64,000 nt of DNA from Dolomitihabitans soli (GTDB taxonomy: Bacteria > Actinomycetota > Actinomycetes > Streptosporangiales > Streptosporangiaceae), in the NCBI RefSeq assembly GCF_022213955.1, contig NZ_JAKNTW010000002.1, positions 434,001-498,000 on the forward strand. Direction: 5' to 3'. The position numbers were made by a program, and so were the translations under genes. Positions 16,654-26,318 of this stretch are shown piece by piece (within the stretch, counting starts at the first letter, position 1; each line of letters starts with the position of its first letter). Under the pieces are notes generated by a model. It had not been told where the DNA came from and did not search any database. It was given only the letters and a program-made list of their open reading frames with translations.

Positions 16654-17640
16654 CTAGTGGGGGGTGGCGGGGACGGTGGTGCTGTTCGCGAAATGGCAGG
16701 CGACGGGGTGGCCGCCGCCACGGTCGAGCAACGCGGGCTCCTCGGTCGCGCACCGATCCTCGGCCTTGAAACAGCGCGTCCGAAAACGGCAACCCGAGGG
16801 CGGGGCCAAGGGCGAGGGGACGTCTCCCGTCAGGACGATCTCCGCACGGTCCACGTCACGCCAGTCGTCCACCGCGGGCGCCGCCGACAACAACGCCTGC
16901 GTATACGGATGCGCGGGCCGCTGGTAGATCTCCGCCTTCGGGCCGATCTCCGCGATCTTGCCGAGATACATCACCGCCACCCGATCACACAGGTGGTGCA
17001 CCACGCCGAGGTCGTGTGAGATGAACAGGTAGGCCACCCCGAGGTCGCGCTGCAACTCCTGCAGCAGGTTCAGGATCTGCGCGCGCACCGACACGTCCAG
17101 CGCGGAGACGGCCTCGTCGCACACGATCAACCTCGGGCGCACGGTCAGCGCCCGCGCGATGCTGATGCGCTGGCGCTGCCCGCCGGAGAACTGGTGCGGG
17201 TACCGGTCCGCGTGCTCGGGGCGCAGCCCGACCCTGGCCAGCAGGTCACGCACCTCGGCGTCCCAGTCCCGGCGCGGCACGATGCCGGGGTGGATGCGCC
17301 AGGCCTCCTTGAGCAGAGCGGCGACCGTCATGCGCGGGTTCAGCGAGGCGTAGGGGTCCTGGAAGACGAGCTGGATCTCCTGACGCAGCCTGCGCAACTC
17401 CCTCGCCGGCAGCGTCGCGAGGTCCCTTCCCTCGAACAGCACCTGGCCGGCGGACGGCTTGACCAGACCGACGATGGTGCGGGCGATCGTGGACTTGCCG
17501 CACCCCGACTCGCCGACCAGGCCCACGGTCTCCCCGGCGCCGACGCTCAGGCTCACCCCGGCCACGGCGTGGACCTCGGCGCGGCGCAGCCTGTAGGTGG
17601 TGACCAGATCGACCAGCTCCAGCAGCGGCTCATCAGGCAT
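16654..17640 (-). CDS. Opp/Dpp-type ABC importer ATPase, second subunit
   Basis: A 328-residue cytoplasmic ATPase of the oligopeptide/dipeptide importer family. Walker A is GESGCGKST (43-51), the signature is FSGGQRQR near 153 and Walker B is [12 protein letters not shown]. The C-terminal oligopeptide-transporter extension ([11 protein letters not shown]-type, here AHPYTQALL) and a Cys-rich tail (CRFRTRC, C) are present. It pairs with the ATPase encoded just upstream, overlapping it by 8 bp. The two hydrolyse ATP to drive the permeases encoded at 18667-20438. Confidence 0.93.
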   Translation of the reverse strand: MPDEPLLELVDLVTTYRLRRAEVHAVAGVSLSVGAGETVGLVGESGCGKSTIARTIVGLVKPSAGQVLFEGRDLATLPARELRRLRQEIQLVFQDPYASLNPRMTVAALLKEAWRIHPGIVPRRDWDAEVRDLLARVGLRPEHADRYPHQFSGGQRQRISIARALTVRPRLIVCDEAVSALDVSVRAQILNLLQELQRDLGVAYLFISHDLGVVHHLCDRVAVMYLGKIAEIGPKAEIYQRPAHPYTQALLSAAPAVDDWRDVDRAEIVLTGDVPSPLAPPSGCRFRTRCFKAEDRCATEEPALLDRGGGHPVACHFANSTTVPATPH

Positions 17641-18667
17641 CGTCGAGCACCTCCTCGGCGAAGTGGCAGGTCACCGCGCGGCCGTGGCTCAGCTCGCGCG
17701 GCTCCGGAGCCTCCTCGCGGCAGCGTTCACGCGCCAGCGGGCAGCGCGGGTGGAAGGAGCAACCGGTCGGTGGCTCGGCGAGATCCGGCGGCTGTCCCTC
17801 GATGGCCGTCAGCGTCGACCCGGTTCCGCGCAACGCGGGTACGGCCCGCATCAGGCCCAGCGTGTACGGGTGCGCCGGCCGGCCGTACACCTCCGGGACG
17901 GTGCCGGTTTCGACGATCTGGCCCGCGTACATCACCGCGACCCGGTCGGCGACCCGTGCGACCACGCCGAGGTCGTGGCTGATGATGATCATGCCGAGCC
18001 GGTCGGCTTCGCGGCGCTGCCGTAGCAGCCGCAGGATCTGCGCCTGCACGGTGACGTCGAGCGCGGTCGTCGGCTCGTCGGCGACGAGCAGCACCGGGTC
18101 CAGGGCGAGCGCCATCGCGATCATCACGCGCTGTCGCATGCCGCCGGAGAAGCGGTGCGGGTGGTCGTCCAGCCGCCGCGCGGCGTCCGGGATGCCGACC
18201 TGCGCCATCAGCTCCGCCGCGTACCGCCTGGCCTGGGCACGGCCGGTTCCCCGGTGGCGGCGGAACATCTCGGCGATCTGGTAGCCGACCGTGAGCGACG
18301 GGTTGAGCGCGCTCAGCGGGTCCTGGAAGATCATCGCGATGCGTTCGCCGCGCAGCTCGCGCCACTCGGCGTCGGAGAGCCCGGTGACGTCGCGGCCCTC
18401 GATCGCGATGCTGCCGGCGGTGATCCTGGCCCGCGACGGCACCAGCCCGAGCAGCGCCTGCGCGGTCACGCTCTTGCCGCTGCCGGACTCGCCGACGATG
18501 GCCAGCGTCTCGCACGCCTCGACGTGGAAGGACACCCCTCTCACCGCCCGCAGCGGCCCCTTCCGCGTGTCGAACTCGACAGCGAGACCGTCCACCTCCA
18601 GAAGTCTCGTCAGGAGACCTCCATCGCGCGGCGGCTGACCGTACGCCTGAGGACTTCGTTCGGTCAT
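17633..18667 (-). CDS. Opp/Dpp-type ABC importer ATPase, first subunit
   Basis: A 344-residue ATPase of the same importer. Walker A is GESGSGKS near residue 57, the signature is FSGGMRQR, and Walker B is [12 protein letters not shown]. The C-terminal [11 protein letters not shown] and [10 protein letters not shown] segments mark the DppD/OppD group. Its start shares a base with the permease stop (18667), and its end overlaps the partner ATPase by 8 bp, so all are translated together. Confidence 0.93.
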   Translation of the reverse strand: MTERSPQAYGQPPRDGGLLTRLLEVDGLAVEFDTRKGPLRAVRGVSFHVEACETLAIVGESGSGKSVTAQALLGLVPSRARITAGSIAIEGRDVTGLSDAEWRELRGERIAMIFQDPLSALNPSLTVGYQIAEMFRRHRGTGRAQARRYAAELMAQVGIPDAARRLDDHPHRFSGGMRQRVMIAMALALDPVLLVADEPTTALDVTVQAQILRLLRQRREADRLGMIIISHDLGVVARVADRVAVMYAGQIVETGTVPEVYGRPAHPYTLGLMRAVPALRGTGSTLTAIEGQPPDLAEPPTGCSFHPRCPLARERCREEAPEPRELSHGRAVTCHFAEEVLDDA

Positions 18668-19515
18668 CAGCTCAGCTCCGTCATCGGATCGGAGGCGTCA
18701 CGGAGCAGGTCGCCGAGGATGCCGATGGCGACCACCACGAGCGCCAGGGCCAGGCCGGGTACGGCGGCGATCCACCAGGCCGAGGCGAGGTAGTCGCGGC
18801 CCTGCGCGATCGTCGAACCCCAGGACGCCTGGGTGGTGGGCACCCCGAGGCCGAGAAAGCTCAGCGACGCCTCGGCCACCATGGTCAGCCCCACCTGTAC
18901 GGTCGCCGCCACCAGCAACGGCGGCAGGCACGACGGCAGGATGTAGTACAGCATGATGCGCGCGGGCGAGGCGCCCATCACCCGAGCGGAGTGCACGAAC
19001 TCCCGATCGCGTACGGCCAGCGCCGAGCCGCGCACCACCCGAGCGAAGATCACCCAACGCGTCACCGCGAGCGCGATGATGACGTTCACCATGCTCGGCC
19101 CGAGCACTCCGGCCAGCAGGATGGCGAGCAGCAGGCTGGGGAAGGCGAGCTGGATGTCGCCGACGCGGGAGATGATCCCGTCGGACCAGCCGCCGAAGTA
19201 TCCGGCCAGCAGGCCGAGGAGCAGCCCGACGCCGCCGCCGATGAGGACGGTCACCACGGCGACGGTCAGCGAGGTGCGCATCCCGGCCAGCACCTCGGCC
19301 AGCAGGTCCTGGCCCACCTGGTCGGTGCCGAGCCAGGCCGTCGTGCCGTCGGACAGCGTGCTGCCCGGCGGCGACAGCCGGTCCTGAGGGCTGGTGCGGG
19401 TGGGGTCGAAGGGTGCCAGCAGCGGCCCGAGCACACCGGCGGCCACGAACAGCAGCACGGTCCCGAAGGCGAGGTGGGCACGCAGAGGCAGGCGGGTGAT
19501 CGTGTCCAGCGTCAT
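18667..19515 (-). CDS. ABC importer permease (DppC/OppC type)
   Basis: A 282-residue inner-membrane permease with about six hydrophobic segments, starting with a helix near residues 15-35. The inner-membrane coupling motif of binding-protein-dependent permeases is visible around VMGASPARIMLYYILPSCLPPLL (EAA loop, key residues Gly-Ala-Ser then Ile and Leu-Pro). It forms the channel with the DppB-type partner encoded upstream, which it overlaps by 4 bp. The substrate is set by the lipoprotein at 21493-23022. Confidence 0.92.
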   Translation of the reverse strand: MTLDTITRLPLRAHLAFGTVLLFVAAGVLGPLLAPFDPTRTSPQDRLSPPGSTLSDGTTAWLGTDQVGQDLLAEVLAGMRTSLTVAVVTVLIGGGVGLLLGLLAGYFGGWSDGIISRVGDIQLAFPSLLLAILLAGVLGPSMVNVIIALAVTRWVIFARVVRGSALAVRDREFVHSARVMGASPARIMLYYILPSCLPPLLVAATVQVGLTMVAEASLSFLGLGVPTTQASWGSTIAQGRDYLASAWWIAAVPGLALALVVVAIGILGDLLRDASDPMTELS

Positions 19516-20438
19516 GCGTTCTCCAGCTGGATCCTGGGGTCGAGGTAGCCGTAGAGCAGGTCGACCAGCAGATTCAGGATGATGTAGCAGATCGTGACCA
19601 CGGTCAGCACGGCCTCGACGACGGCGTAGTCGCGGAAACTGATGGAGTCCACCAGCAGCGTCCCGATGCCCGGCCAGGCGAACACCACCTCGACGATGAC
19701 GCCGTTGGCGATGAAGTTGCCCATCAGCAGGCCGAGCATGGTCACGACCGGGACCAGTGTGTTGCGCAGGACATGCACGTAGAAGACCACCCGCCGGCTC
19801 AGCCCCTTGGCCTGAGCCGTGCGGACGTAGTCCTGGTTCATCTCCTCCAGGATCCCGGTGCGCACCAGCCGGCCCAGCCAGCCGACGAACGGCAGCGCCA
19901 GCGTGAAGGCGGGCAGCAGCAGGCTGGCCATCGTGCCGTCGGCCGTGCTCGGCAGGATCTGCAGTCCGCGCGCGAAGATCAGCGAGAGCATGATGCCGAT
20001 CCAGAACGGCGGCAGCGCCTGGCCGACCAGCGAGGTCACCGAGATCAGGTGATCGATGGGAGAGTTGGCGTGCCTGGCCGCGTAGGTGCCGGACAGGAAG
20101 CCGAGCACCACCGTGAAGACCATCGCCCAGACGGCCAGGCTGAGCGTCGGGCCGAGCCGTACCAGGGTGGCGTCGAGCGCGGCCATGCCCTGGCGCCAGG
20201 ACTCGCCGAAGTCGAGCCGTACGACGTCTCCCAGGTGCCGGACGTACTGCACCAGCAGCGGGTCGTCGAGGCCGAGCTGCGCGCGCAGCTCGGTCAGCTG
20301 GTCGGGAGTCGCCTGACTGCCGAGGATCAGCTCGGCGGGGTCGCCCGGCAGCACCCGCAGGGCGACGAACACGATGGTGATCGCGCCCCAGATCTGCAGC
20401 AGCGCCTGGGCCAGGCGCCGCCCGATGAAGAAGGTCAT
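19512..20438 (-). CDS. ABC importer permease (DppB/OppB type)
   Basis: A 308-residue permease. The ATG at 20438 is chosen because MTFFIGRRLAQALLQIW is the normal start of this family and because the codon overlaps the LacI stop as ATGA. The N-terminal helix is followed by LPGDPAEL and a long periplasmic loop, then five more hydrophobic segments. The EAA-type loop lies near LRNTLVPVVTMLG. The longer upstream reading frame is part of the LacI gene in another frame and is not used. Confidence 0.92.
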   Translation of the reverse strand: MTFFIGRRLAQALLQIWGAITIVFVALRVLPGDPAELILGSQATPDQLTELRAQLGLDDPLLVQYVRHLGDVVRLDFGESWRQGMAALDATLVRLGPTLSLAVWAMVFTVVLGFLSGTYAARHANSPIDHLISVTSLVGQALPPFWIGIMLSLIFARGLQILPSTADGTMASLLLPAFTLALPFVGWLGRLVRTGILEEMNQDYVRTAQAKGLSRRVVFYVHVLRNTLVPVVTMLGLLMGNFIANGVIVEVVFAWPGIGTLLVDSISFRDYAVVEAVLTVVTICYIILNLLVDLLYGYLDPRIQLENA

Positions 20439-21496
20439 GGGCTGCCTCCGCTGGAGGCCCGCTCCACCAGGCGCGGCGGGAAAAGGATCTTCTCCGGTTC
20501 GCCGCCCGCCTGCCGGGTCAGCCGCCTCAGCATGTGATCGACGGCCGACACGCCGACCTCGGCGGCGGGCAGGTCGACCGTGGTGAGGGACGGTATGACG
20601 TACGGCGCGAACGGATGCCCGCCGTACCCGACCACGAGCACGTCGTCGGGGATGCGCAGGCCCGCCTCGTCGGCGACGCGGTACACCCCGAGGGCGAAGT
20701 AGTCGTTGCCGGCGACGAACGCCAGTGGGCGGCGTTCCGTGCTCAGCACCTGCCTGGCCAGGCGGTAGGCCTCGCCGGGGTTCCACGGCAGGGCGCTCTG
20801 TTCCAGGCGCGTGGTCGGCACCTTGAGCAGGGCGTCGGGCTCCAGGGTCAGGCCGCTTTCCGCCAGCGCGCGGCGGTAGCCCTCGACGCGGTCGGTCACC
20901 GAGGAGACGCCGAGGTCCTCCTCCAGGAAGTAGATGTTCCTGGCGCCCTGGGTGATGGCGTGCCTGGCGGCCTCGTAACCGCCACGGACGTGGTCGACGC
21001 CCACCAGGTCGGTGTTGAGCTCAGGCACGTCGCGGCTGATCAGCACGAGCGGGACCCCGGCGGCTCGGAAGCGGCGCCAGTGCTCGGCGCCCTGCTGCAC
21101 CGCGACCACCAGGACGCCGTCCACCCCGCGGCGCAGCAGTTCCTCCGCGGCGCGGCGCTCGTTGTCCACGCTCTCCTCCGTCGCCATCAGCAGGAGCGAG
21201 TAGCCGTGTCTGCGGCTGTGCTGCTCCATGGCGCTGATGAGCTGGGCGTAGAACGGGTTGGACGGGTTGGTGATCACCATGCCGAGAGTCGTGGCCGAGC
21301 CGAGCACGAGAGAGCGCGCGGTCACGTTCGGCACGTAGCCGAGCCGTTCCGCCTCGGCCTTGACGCGGTTTCTGGTCTCCAGGCCGACGCTGTCCTTGTC
21401 GGACAGCGCACGCGACACGGTGTTGACCGACACGCCCAGGCTCGCGGCGATGTCCCTGAGCGTCGGACGCCGTCTGGCCGGCATGGCGTCCATCAT
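20435..21496 (-). CDS. LacI-family transcriptional repressor
   Basis: A 353-residue regulator. The N-terminal helix-turn-helix reads TLRDIAASLGVSVNTVSRAL, followed by the hinge helix region YVPNVTARSL and a sugar-binding-protein-like effector domain (TLGMVITNPSNPFYAQL, then VGYGGHPFAPYVIPSLTTV). The ATG at 21496 overlaps the stop of the binding-protein gene. Being encoded inside the operon, it probably controls its own expression. The likely operator is the perfect palindrome at 24371-24394. A sugar or glycoside effector would be usual for the family, whereas the importer is of the peptide type; such importers also carry oligosaccharides. Confidence 0.92.
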   Translation of the reverse strand: MMDAMPARRRPTLRDIAASLGVSVNTVSRALSDKDSVGLETRNRVKAEAERLGYVPNVTARSLVLGSATTLGMVITNPSNPFYAQLISAMEQHSRRHGYSLLLMATEESVDNERRAAEELLRRGVDGVLVVAVQQGAEHWRRFRAAGVPLVLISRDVPELNTDLVGVDHVRGGYEAARHAITQGARNIYFLEEDLGVSSVTDRVEGYRRALAESGLTLEPDALLKVPTTRLEQSALPWNPGEAYRLARQVLSTERRPLAFVAGNDYFALGVYRVADEAGLRIPDDVLVVGYGGHPFAPYVIPSLTTVDLPAAEVGVSAVDHMLRRLTRQAGGEPEKILFPPRLVERASSGGSP

Positions 21497-23022
21497 CCGG
21501 CGGTCGACACCGTGCGGAACTCGGGCTGGCCGTTGGCCGCAGGCTGGAAGCCCTTGACCGTGGAACGCAGCCCATAGGTGGCCGACAGGGCCGCGGGGAA
21601 GATGCCGACGGCGTCCTTCCAGATGATTTCGCAGGCCTGGCCGTACAACGCCTTGCGTCTGTCCTGGTCGGGGGTGGAGCGGGCGTCGGCGAGGACGGCG
21701 TCGAGCTTCTTGCTGGCGTAGCCCATGCGGTTGGCCGCGCTGGTGTACAGGCGGCCGAGGGTGTAGTCGGCGTCGCCGGTGGTGACGGTGTTCACCTGGA
21801 GCTCGATGTCCCAGTCGAGGGCGGTGAGCCGCTTGATCCAGGCGGCCTTCTCGATCTGCTGGGCCTCGACGGTGACACCGACCTTGGCCCATGCGGAGAT
21901 GAACGACTGGGCCAGCTCGGTGGCCAGCGGTCCGGTGTCCTTGAACCACATCATCGTGGTGCGGAGCCCGTCGCCGTGGCCGGCCTCGGCCAGCAGCTTC
22001 TTGGCGAGGTCGGGGTCATAGGCGTAGGGATCCTGGGCGGCGTGGCCGAACACCGCCGCGGGGATGGGCGCGTCCATGACCGTGGCGGCTTCGCCGTACA
22101 GGCTGGCGACGATGCTCTTGAGGTCCAGCGCGTGGTGGAGCGCGCGCCGGACCTGTGGGTCGGCGAACGGCTTGCGGCCGCAGTTGAACCAGGTCAGGAA
22201 GTAGTTGACGCCGGGCGTGCTCTCGACCTCGAGCCCGTCGACGCCACGCAGGCGCGCCAGCTCGTCAGGCGGGATGATCCAGGTGATGTCCACCTCGCTG
22301 TTCTGCAGCGAGGTCATGCGCGTGGAGGTCTCCGGGATGTACGGCAGGCGCAGCCCGGTCAGGGCCGGTGCGCCTCCCCAGTACTTCGGGGCGGCCTTGA
22401 GCAGTAGCTGGGCGGACGGCGTGAACGACTCGACCGCGAATGGGCCGCTGCCGACCGGCTTGCGGAAGAAGCCCTCTTTGCCGAGCTGGGCGGCGGGCAG
22501 GATGAAGGCCAGCGACAGGTTCACCAGCAGGGTGCCGAGCGGCTCCTTCGTGGTGATCGTGATCGTCTTGGCGTCCGGCGCCTGGATGGCGTCGATCGAG
22601 GCCCACAGCGGCTTCTGCGGCCCTGTCGAGGCGGCGAGCCGCTCCAGCGAAGCCTTCACGTCGGCTGAGGAGAGCTTGCTGCCGTCGTGGAAGGTGACGT
22701 CCTCGCGGAGGGTGAACTCCCACGTCTTCTCGTCCGGCTGACGCCAGGAGATGGCGAGACTCGGGGCCGCCTCGCCGCCGTTCCTGGTCACCAAGGTGTC
22801 GTAGATCTGCCGGTTGGCCAGCAGCGACGCCTCGTCGACGGCGCTGGCGCCGTGCGGGTCGAGGTCGTTGATGGCCTGGTTGAACGCGGCGCTGAGCGGC
22901 CGGGCCGTACCCCCGCCAGGGGTGGTGCCGGACCCGCCGGGGGCGCAGCCTGCCAGCAGCGCGGCCCCGGCGCCGAGGAGGGTCAGGAACTCGCGCCTGC
23001 CTACCTCGTCGGATGGTGCCAT
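21493..23022 (-). CDS. ABC importer solute-binding lipoprotein (family 5)
   Basis: A 509-residue extracytoplasmic binding protein for the Opp-type importer. The N-terminus combines a twin-arginine-like GRREFLTLLGAG with a lipobox LLAGC near residue 25, so it is probably Tat-exported and lipid-anchored. Family 5 features follow: NDLDPHGASAVDEAS, the TWEFTLREDVTFHDG-type stretch (here KTWEFTLREDV), and VRRALHHALD. It begins 12 bp after the small upstream gene and overlaps the LacI start. The ligand could be a peptide or an oligosaccharide; the LacI partner favours a sugar (inference). Confidence 0.92.
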   Translation of the reverse strand: MAPSDEVGRREFLTLLGAGAALLAGCAPGGSGTTPGGGTARPLSAAFNQAINDLDPHGASAVDEASLLANRQIYDTLVTRNGGEAAPSLAISWRQPDEKTWEFTLREDVTFHDGSKLSSADVKASLERLAASTGPQKPLWASIDAIQAPDAKTITITTKEPLGTLLVNLSLAFILPAAQLGKEGFFRKPVGSGPFAVESFTPSAQLLLKAAPKYWGGAPALTGLRLPYIPETSTRMTSLQNSEVDITWIIPPDELARLRGVDGLEVESTPGVNYFLTWFNCGRKPFADPQVRRALHHALDLKSIVASLYGEAATVMDAPIPAAVFGHAAQDPYAYDPDLAKKLLAEAGHGDGLRTTMMWFKDTGPLATELAQSFISAWAKVGVTVEAQQIEKAAWIKRLTALDWDIELQVNTVTTGDADYTLGRLYTSAANRMGYASKKLDAVLADARSTPDQDRRKALYGQACEIIWKDAVGIFPAALSATYGLRSTVKGFQPAANGQPEFRTVSTAG

Positions 23023-23034
23023 GGCTTTCTCCTG

Positions 23035-23376
23035 TCAGCTCTTGAGGGCCAGATAGATGAGGACCTTCGCCTTCGGGTCGCCGCCGCGCAGCGTGGCGCG
23101 CAGGCGCAGCCAGTGGCCGAACTCGCGCACCGGCCAGCTCAGCAGGCTGGGCTCCCCGCTGACCTGCTCGGGGGCGCCGTCGTCGCACCAGTGCAGGCCG
23201 TCCGGGGAGATCTGGGTGGTCAGGTGCAGGCTGGGGGCCTCGCCGTCGAGTTCGAGAGTGCGTACGAACCAGCGGGCCTCGCGGGCCCAGGCGACCTCGT
23301 ACGGCTCGGTCGTGAAGTCGGCGGTGAAGGTGGTGTTCCGCTCCAGGACGGCGGTCATCGATTGCTTCATGGTCAC
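23035..23376 (-). CDS. Small unrecognised protein of the LacI operon
   Basis: A 113-residue protein without signal peptide or membrane segment. I do not recognise the family. It is rich in beta-type residues (TLELDGEAPSLHLTTQISPDG, WLRLRATLRGG) and could be a small beta-sandwich. A GTG at 23376 overlaps the upstream stop (GTGA); an ATG at 23370 is an alternative start. Being between the 24335 gene and the binding-protein gene, it probably works with the former on the operon's substrate. Confidence 0.72.
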   Translation of the reverse strand: MTMKQSMTAVLERNTTFTADFTTEPYEVAWAREARWFVRTLELDGEAPSLHLTTQISPDGLHWCDDGAPEQVSGEPSLLSWPVREFGHWLRLRATLRGGDPKAKVLIYLALKS

Positions 23377-24335
23377 CAGTCCACCGAGATGAGGGCCGAG
23401 TCGAGGAAGAGGAAATTGCGTACCGGGGAATGGGTGCGCACGCTGACGTAGAAGTTCAGCAGGTTCTCCAGGCCCTCGTACTTGTCCGCGTACTGGGGGA
23501 CGGGGACGTCGCGCAGATCCATCACCCGGTCATTGACCTGGAGTTCGATGTTGGTCCTTGTGCGTGTGTCGAACTGCCAGCGCAGGTAGTGCCAGTTGAC
23601 CTTGGTGGGGACCTCGTTGTAGCAGAGGTACTGCGGCTCCTGGTCGAGCGGCTGCCAGTCCTCCGGGTTCGGCGCGGTGAAATCCTCCACGGGCGAGAGG
23701 TTGTCCTGGTTGTGCAGGTTCTCCTTGGGCGTCGGCTCGGGGACGACCGGGTAGACCCAGCGCCTGGTCAGCTTGTTGTCAAGGTCGGTGTTCTGGTAGC
23801 GCATCACGCAGTGGTAGCGGATGCCGTCGCCGTCGCAGAGATCGGTGGCGATGGTGAACGCGCCGAACTGCGCCTCCGACGGATGCAGGTTCCCGTCCCA
23901 GGCGACGTCACCGAAGGTGTTGCCGAGCGACGACTCGGCGGTCGCCGCCTCACTCTTGTAGGTGAAGTACGTCTCGAACTGGATGACACCGCGCTGGGCC
24001 ATGGTCAGGCGGCGGATCGCGACCCCGGTGTGGCCGGTGACCGGCCTGGTCGCCACCTTCAGCGCGTAGGTGCCGCTCATGGCGCCGTGGGTGCCGATGT
24101 CGAAGAAGTCGCAGGCACTGAGCTGCGGCGGCCGGAAGTCGCGCATGTGCTTGTCGACGGTGTCGAGGTTGCCGTATCCATCGTGGTTGCCGATGAGTTC
24201 GGTCCAGCCGTGCGTGCCGGTGTTGAACTCGTCGAAGGCCAGGATTCGGGGAAGGGGGTTGAACTTCGAAAGCCTCGGATCGGCGGCGATAAGCGCGCGC
24301 CGGAAGTCCTCGGCCGGTGCATGGGTGGTCTCCAC
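23373..24335 (-). CDS. Unrecognised protein heading the LacI operon
   Basis: A 320-residue protein without a signal peptide. I do not recognise it. Segments such as FDEFNTGTHGWTELIGNHDGYG, GTYALKVATRP and VIQFETYFTYKS, with many aromatic residues, suggest a jelly-roll fold like those of sugar-binding modules and lyases (inference). The GTG at 24335 is preferred to an upstream ATG because GAGGAG lies 5 bases before it. It is the first gene after the promoter and operator at 24371-24438, and the next gene overlaps its stop. Its role may be to bind or modify the imported compound. Confidence 0.75.
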   Translation of the reverse strand: METTHAPAEDFRRALIAADPRLSKFNPLPRILAFDEFNTGTHGWTELIGNHDGYGNLDTVDKHMRDFRPPQLSACDFFDIGTHGAMSGTYALKVATRPVTGHTGVAIRRLTMAQRGVIQFETYFTYKSEAATAESSLGNTFGDVAWDGNLHPSEAQFGAFTIATDLCDGDGIRYHCVMRYQNTDLDNKLTRRWVYPVVPEPTPKENLHNQDNLSPVEDFTAPNPEDWQPLDQEPQYLCYNEVPTKVNWHYLRWQFDTRTRTNIELQVNDRVMDLRDVPVPQYADKYEGLENLLNFYVSVRTHSPVRNFLFLDSALISVDW

Positions 24336-24370
24336 GCGTCTCCTCGTATAAGGGGGCAAGGGACGGGGGG

Positions 24371-24394
24371 ATTAACGTTCACGTGAACGTTAAT
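24371..24394. promoter_or_regulatory. Perfect 24-bp palindromic operator
   Basis: ATTAACGTTCAC followed directly by its reverse complement GTGAACGTTAAT, with no mismatch. The CG-centred, even-length palindrome is of the LacI-family kind. It lies between the promoter at 24409-24438 and the first gene at 24335, so a bound repressor would block transcription. The LacI protein encoded at 20435-21496 is the obvious ligand. Confidence 0.88.
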
Positions 24395-24408
24395 CCTCAA
24401 GTGCGTGG

Positions 24409-24438
24409 AAACTAGCCCGTAACAAACGGAACTGTCAA
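24409..24438 (-). promoter_or_regulatory. Sigma-70-type promoter of the LacI operon
   Basis: On the minus strand TTGACA (24438-24433) is followed after 18 bases by TAGTTT (24414-24409). This is a good match to the actinomycete vegetative consensus TTGACN-18-TAGNNT. The expected transcript start is a few bases before the palindrome. Confidence 0.7.
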
Positions 24439-24629
24439 GGATTCGGACAGGCGTCAACGCGCGACCGGGCGGGGAAAAATCGGCGAAGTTCGGCCCGGCC
24501 GTACCCCGCCCCGCTCCGGCGCGACCCCGGACATCCCGCTCCGCGCGCGGGTCTTCTCACCGCACTCCGGCGAGGGACGATGCGGCTCCGGCGCCCTCCT
24601 GGCGGGCGGCCGATAGTGTTGAGGGTCTG

Positions 24630-26258
24630 ATGAGCGCCACTCTTGTTGTGAAGGAACTCGCCGCCGGCCACGGCGACCATGTGTTGTTCGCGGATCTCGA
24701 CCTGGTCGTCGCGCCCGGGGACGTGGTCGGGCTGGTCGGGGCGAACGGCGCGGGCAAGTCGACGCTGCTGCGCCTGCTGGCCGGCCTCGACGCCCCCGAG
24801 CAGGGCTCGGTACGGCTCAGCCCGCCCACCGCCAACGTCGGCCACCTGCCACAGGAACCCGAACGACGGCCCGGTGAGACGGTCGCCGCGTTCCTCGCCC
24901 GGCGGACCGGCGTGGCCGCCGCGCAGCGCGCTCTCGACGCGGCGACCGAGGCCCTGGTGAGCGGCGACCCCGGCGACGCGTACTCCGAGGCGTTGGACCG
25001 CTGGCTCGCCCTGGGCGGCGCGGACCTGGAGGAGCGGGCCGCCGAGGTGGCCGCCGGCCTCGGGCTCGCAGTCGACCTGAACCAGGAGATGACGTCACTG
25101 TCCGGCGGCCAGGCCGCGCGGGCGGGACTGGCTTCGCTGCTGCTCAGCCGTTACGACCTGTTCCTGCTCGACGAACCCACCAACGACCTCGACCTGGACG
25201 GCCTGGATCGGCTGGAGCGCTTCGTGACCAGCTTGCGCGCCGGGACCGTCGTGGTCAGTCACGACCGCGAGTTCCTCGCCCGCACCGTGAACCGGGTCCT
25301 CGAACTCGATCTCGCCCAGCAGCAGGTCCGTGTCTACGGCGGCGGCTACGACGCGTACCTGGACGAGCGCGAGGTCGCCCGCCGGCACGCCCGTGAGCAG
25401 TACGAGAGCTACGCCGGGACCAAGGCGTCGCTGGAGGCCCGCGCCCGAACCCAGCGCGCCTGGATGGAGAAGGGTGTCAAGAACGCCCGGCGCAAGGCCA
25501 CCGACAACGACAAGATCGGCCGCAACTTCCGTACCGAGACGACCGAGAAGCAGGCCGCCAAAGCCCGGCAGACCGAGAAGCTGATCGAGCGGCTGGATGC
25601 CGTCGAGGAGCCGCGCAAGGAATGGGAGCTGCAGATGGAGATCGCCGCCGCGCCTCGTTCCGGGGCCGTGGTGGGGACGTTGCGGGGCGCGGTCCTACGG
25701 CGTGGCGGATTCTCCCTCGGACCGGTCGACCTGCAGATCGACTGGGCGGAACGGATCGCGATCACCGGCGCGAACGGCTCGGGCAAGACCACTCTGCTCG
25801 GGGCGCTGCTCGGCCGGCTTCCCCTCGACGAGGGCGCCGCCGCGCTCGGCCCCGGCGTGGTCGTCGGCGAGGTCGACCAGGCACGAGCCCTGTTCGAGGG
25901 TGACGAGCCGCTGCTTGAGGCGTTCGGCGCGCTCATCGACCTGCCCCCGGCCGACGTCCGCACACTGCTGGCCAAGTTCGGCCTGCGGGCCGGCCACGTG
26001 CTGCGCCCGGCGGCCACCCTGTCCCCCGGCGAACGCACCCGGGCCGCGCTCGCCCTCCTGCAGGCCCGTGGGGTCAACCTCCTGGTCCTCGACGAGCCCA
26101 CCAACCACCTCGACCTGCCCGCCATCGAACAACTGGAGTCGGCGCTCGCCGCGTACCAGGGAACCCTGCTGCTGGTCACCCACGACCGGCGCATGCTGGA
26201 GGCGATCCACACCACCCGCCGGCTCCATGTCACGTCCGGACACGTCACCGAGAGCTGA
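24630..26258 (+). CDS. ABC-F ATPase, probable ribosome-protection or translation factor
   Basis: A 542-residue soluble protein with two ATP-binding cassettes and no membrane domain. Cassette 1: GANGAGKST near residue 38, LSGGQAAR near 157, [10 protein letters not shown] near 180. An Arg/Lys-rich linker (about 250-320) follows. Cassette 2: GANGSGKTT near 385, [19 protein letters not shown]. Such proteins act on the ribosome; some give resistance to macrolides, lincosamides or pleuromutilins by dislodging the drug. It stands alone on the + strand between two minus-strand units. No link to either biosynthetic cluster can be shown, though self-resistance is possible. Confidence 0.9.
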   Translation: MSATLVVKELAAGHGDHVLFADLDLVVAPGDVVGLVGANGAGKSTLLRLLAGLDAPEQGSVRLSPPTANVGHLPQEPERRPGETVAAFLARRTGVAAAQRALDAATEALVSGDPGDAYSEALDRWLALGGADLEERAAEVAAGLGLAVDLNQEMTSLSGGQAARAGLASLLLSRYDLFLLDEPTNDLDLDGLDRLERFVTSLRAGTVVVSHDREFLARTVNRVLELDLAQQQVRVYGGGYDAYLDEREVARRHAREQYESYAGTKASLEARARTQRAWMEKGVKNARRKATDNDKIGRNFRTETTEKQAAKARQTEKLIERLDAVEEPRKEWELQMEIAAAPRSGAVVGTLRGAVLRRGGFSLGPVDLQIDWAERIAITGANGSGKTTLLGALLGRLPLDEGAAALGPGVVVGEVDQARALFEGDEPLLEAFGALIDLPPADVRTLLAKFGLRAGHVLRPAATLSPGERTRAALALLQARGVNLLVLDEPTNHLDLPAIEQLESALAAYQGTLLLVTHDRRMLEAIHTTRRLHVTSGHVTES

Positions 26259-26277
26259 GAGCTGAGAGCTGAGAACT
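26250..26277 (+). repeat. Four 7-bp tandem repeats at the ABC-F stop codon
   Basis: Three exact copies of GAGAGCT and a fourth GAGAACT run over the TGA stop. The repeat phase creates the stop, so slippage here would change the C-terminus. Confidence 0.85.
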
Positions 26278-26318
26278 CCGATTGATCATACGGCCAGGTC
26301 AAAGGGCGAAGGAGACGC

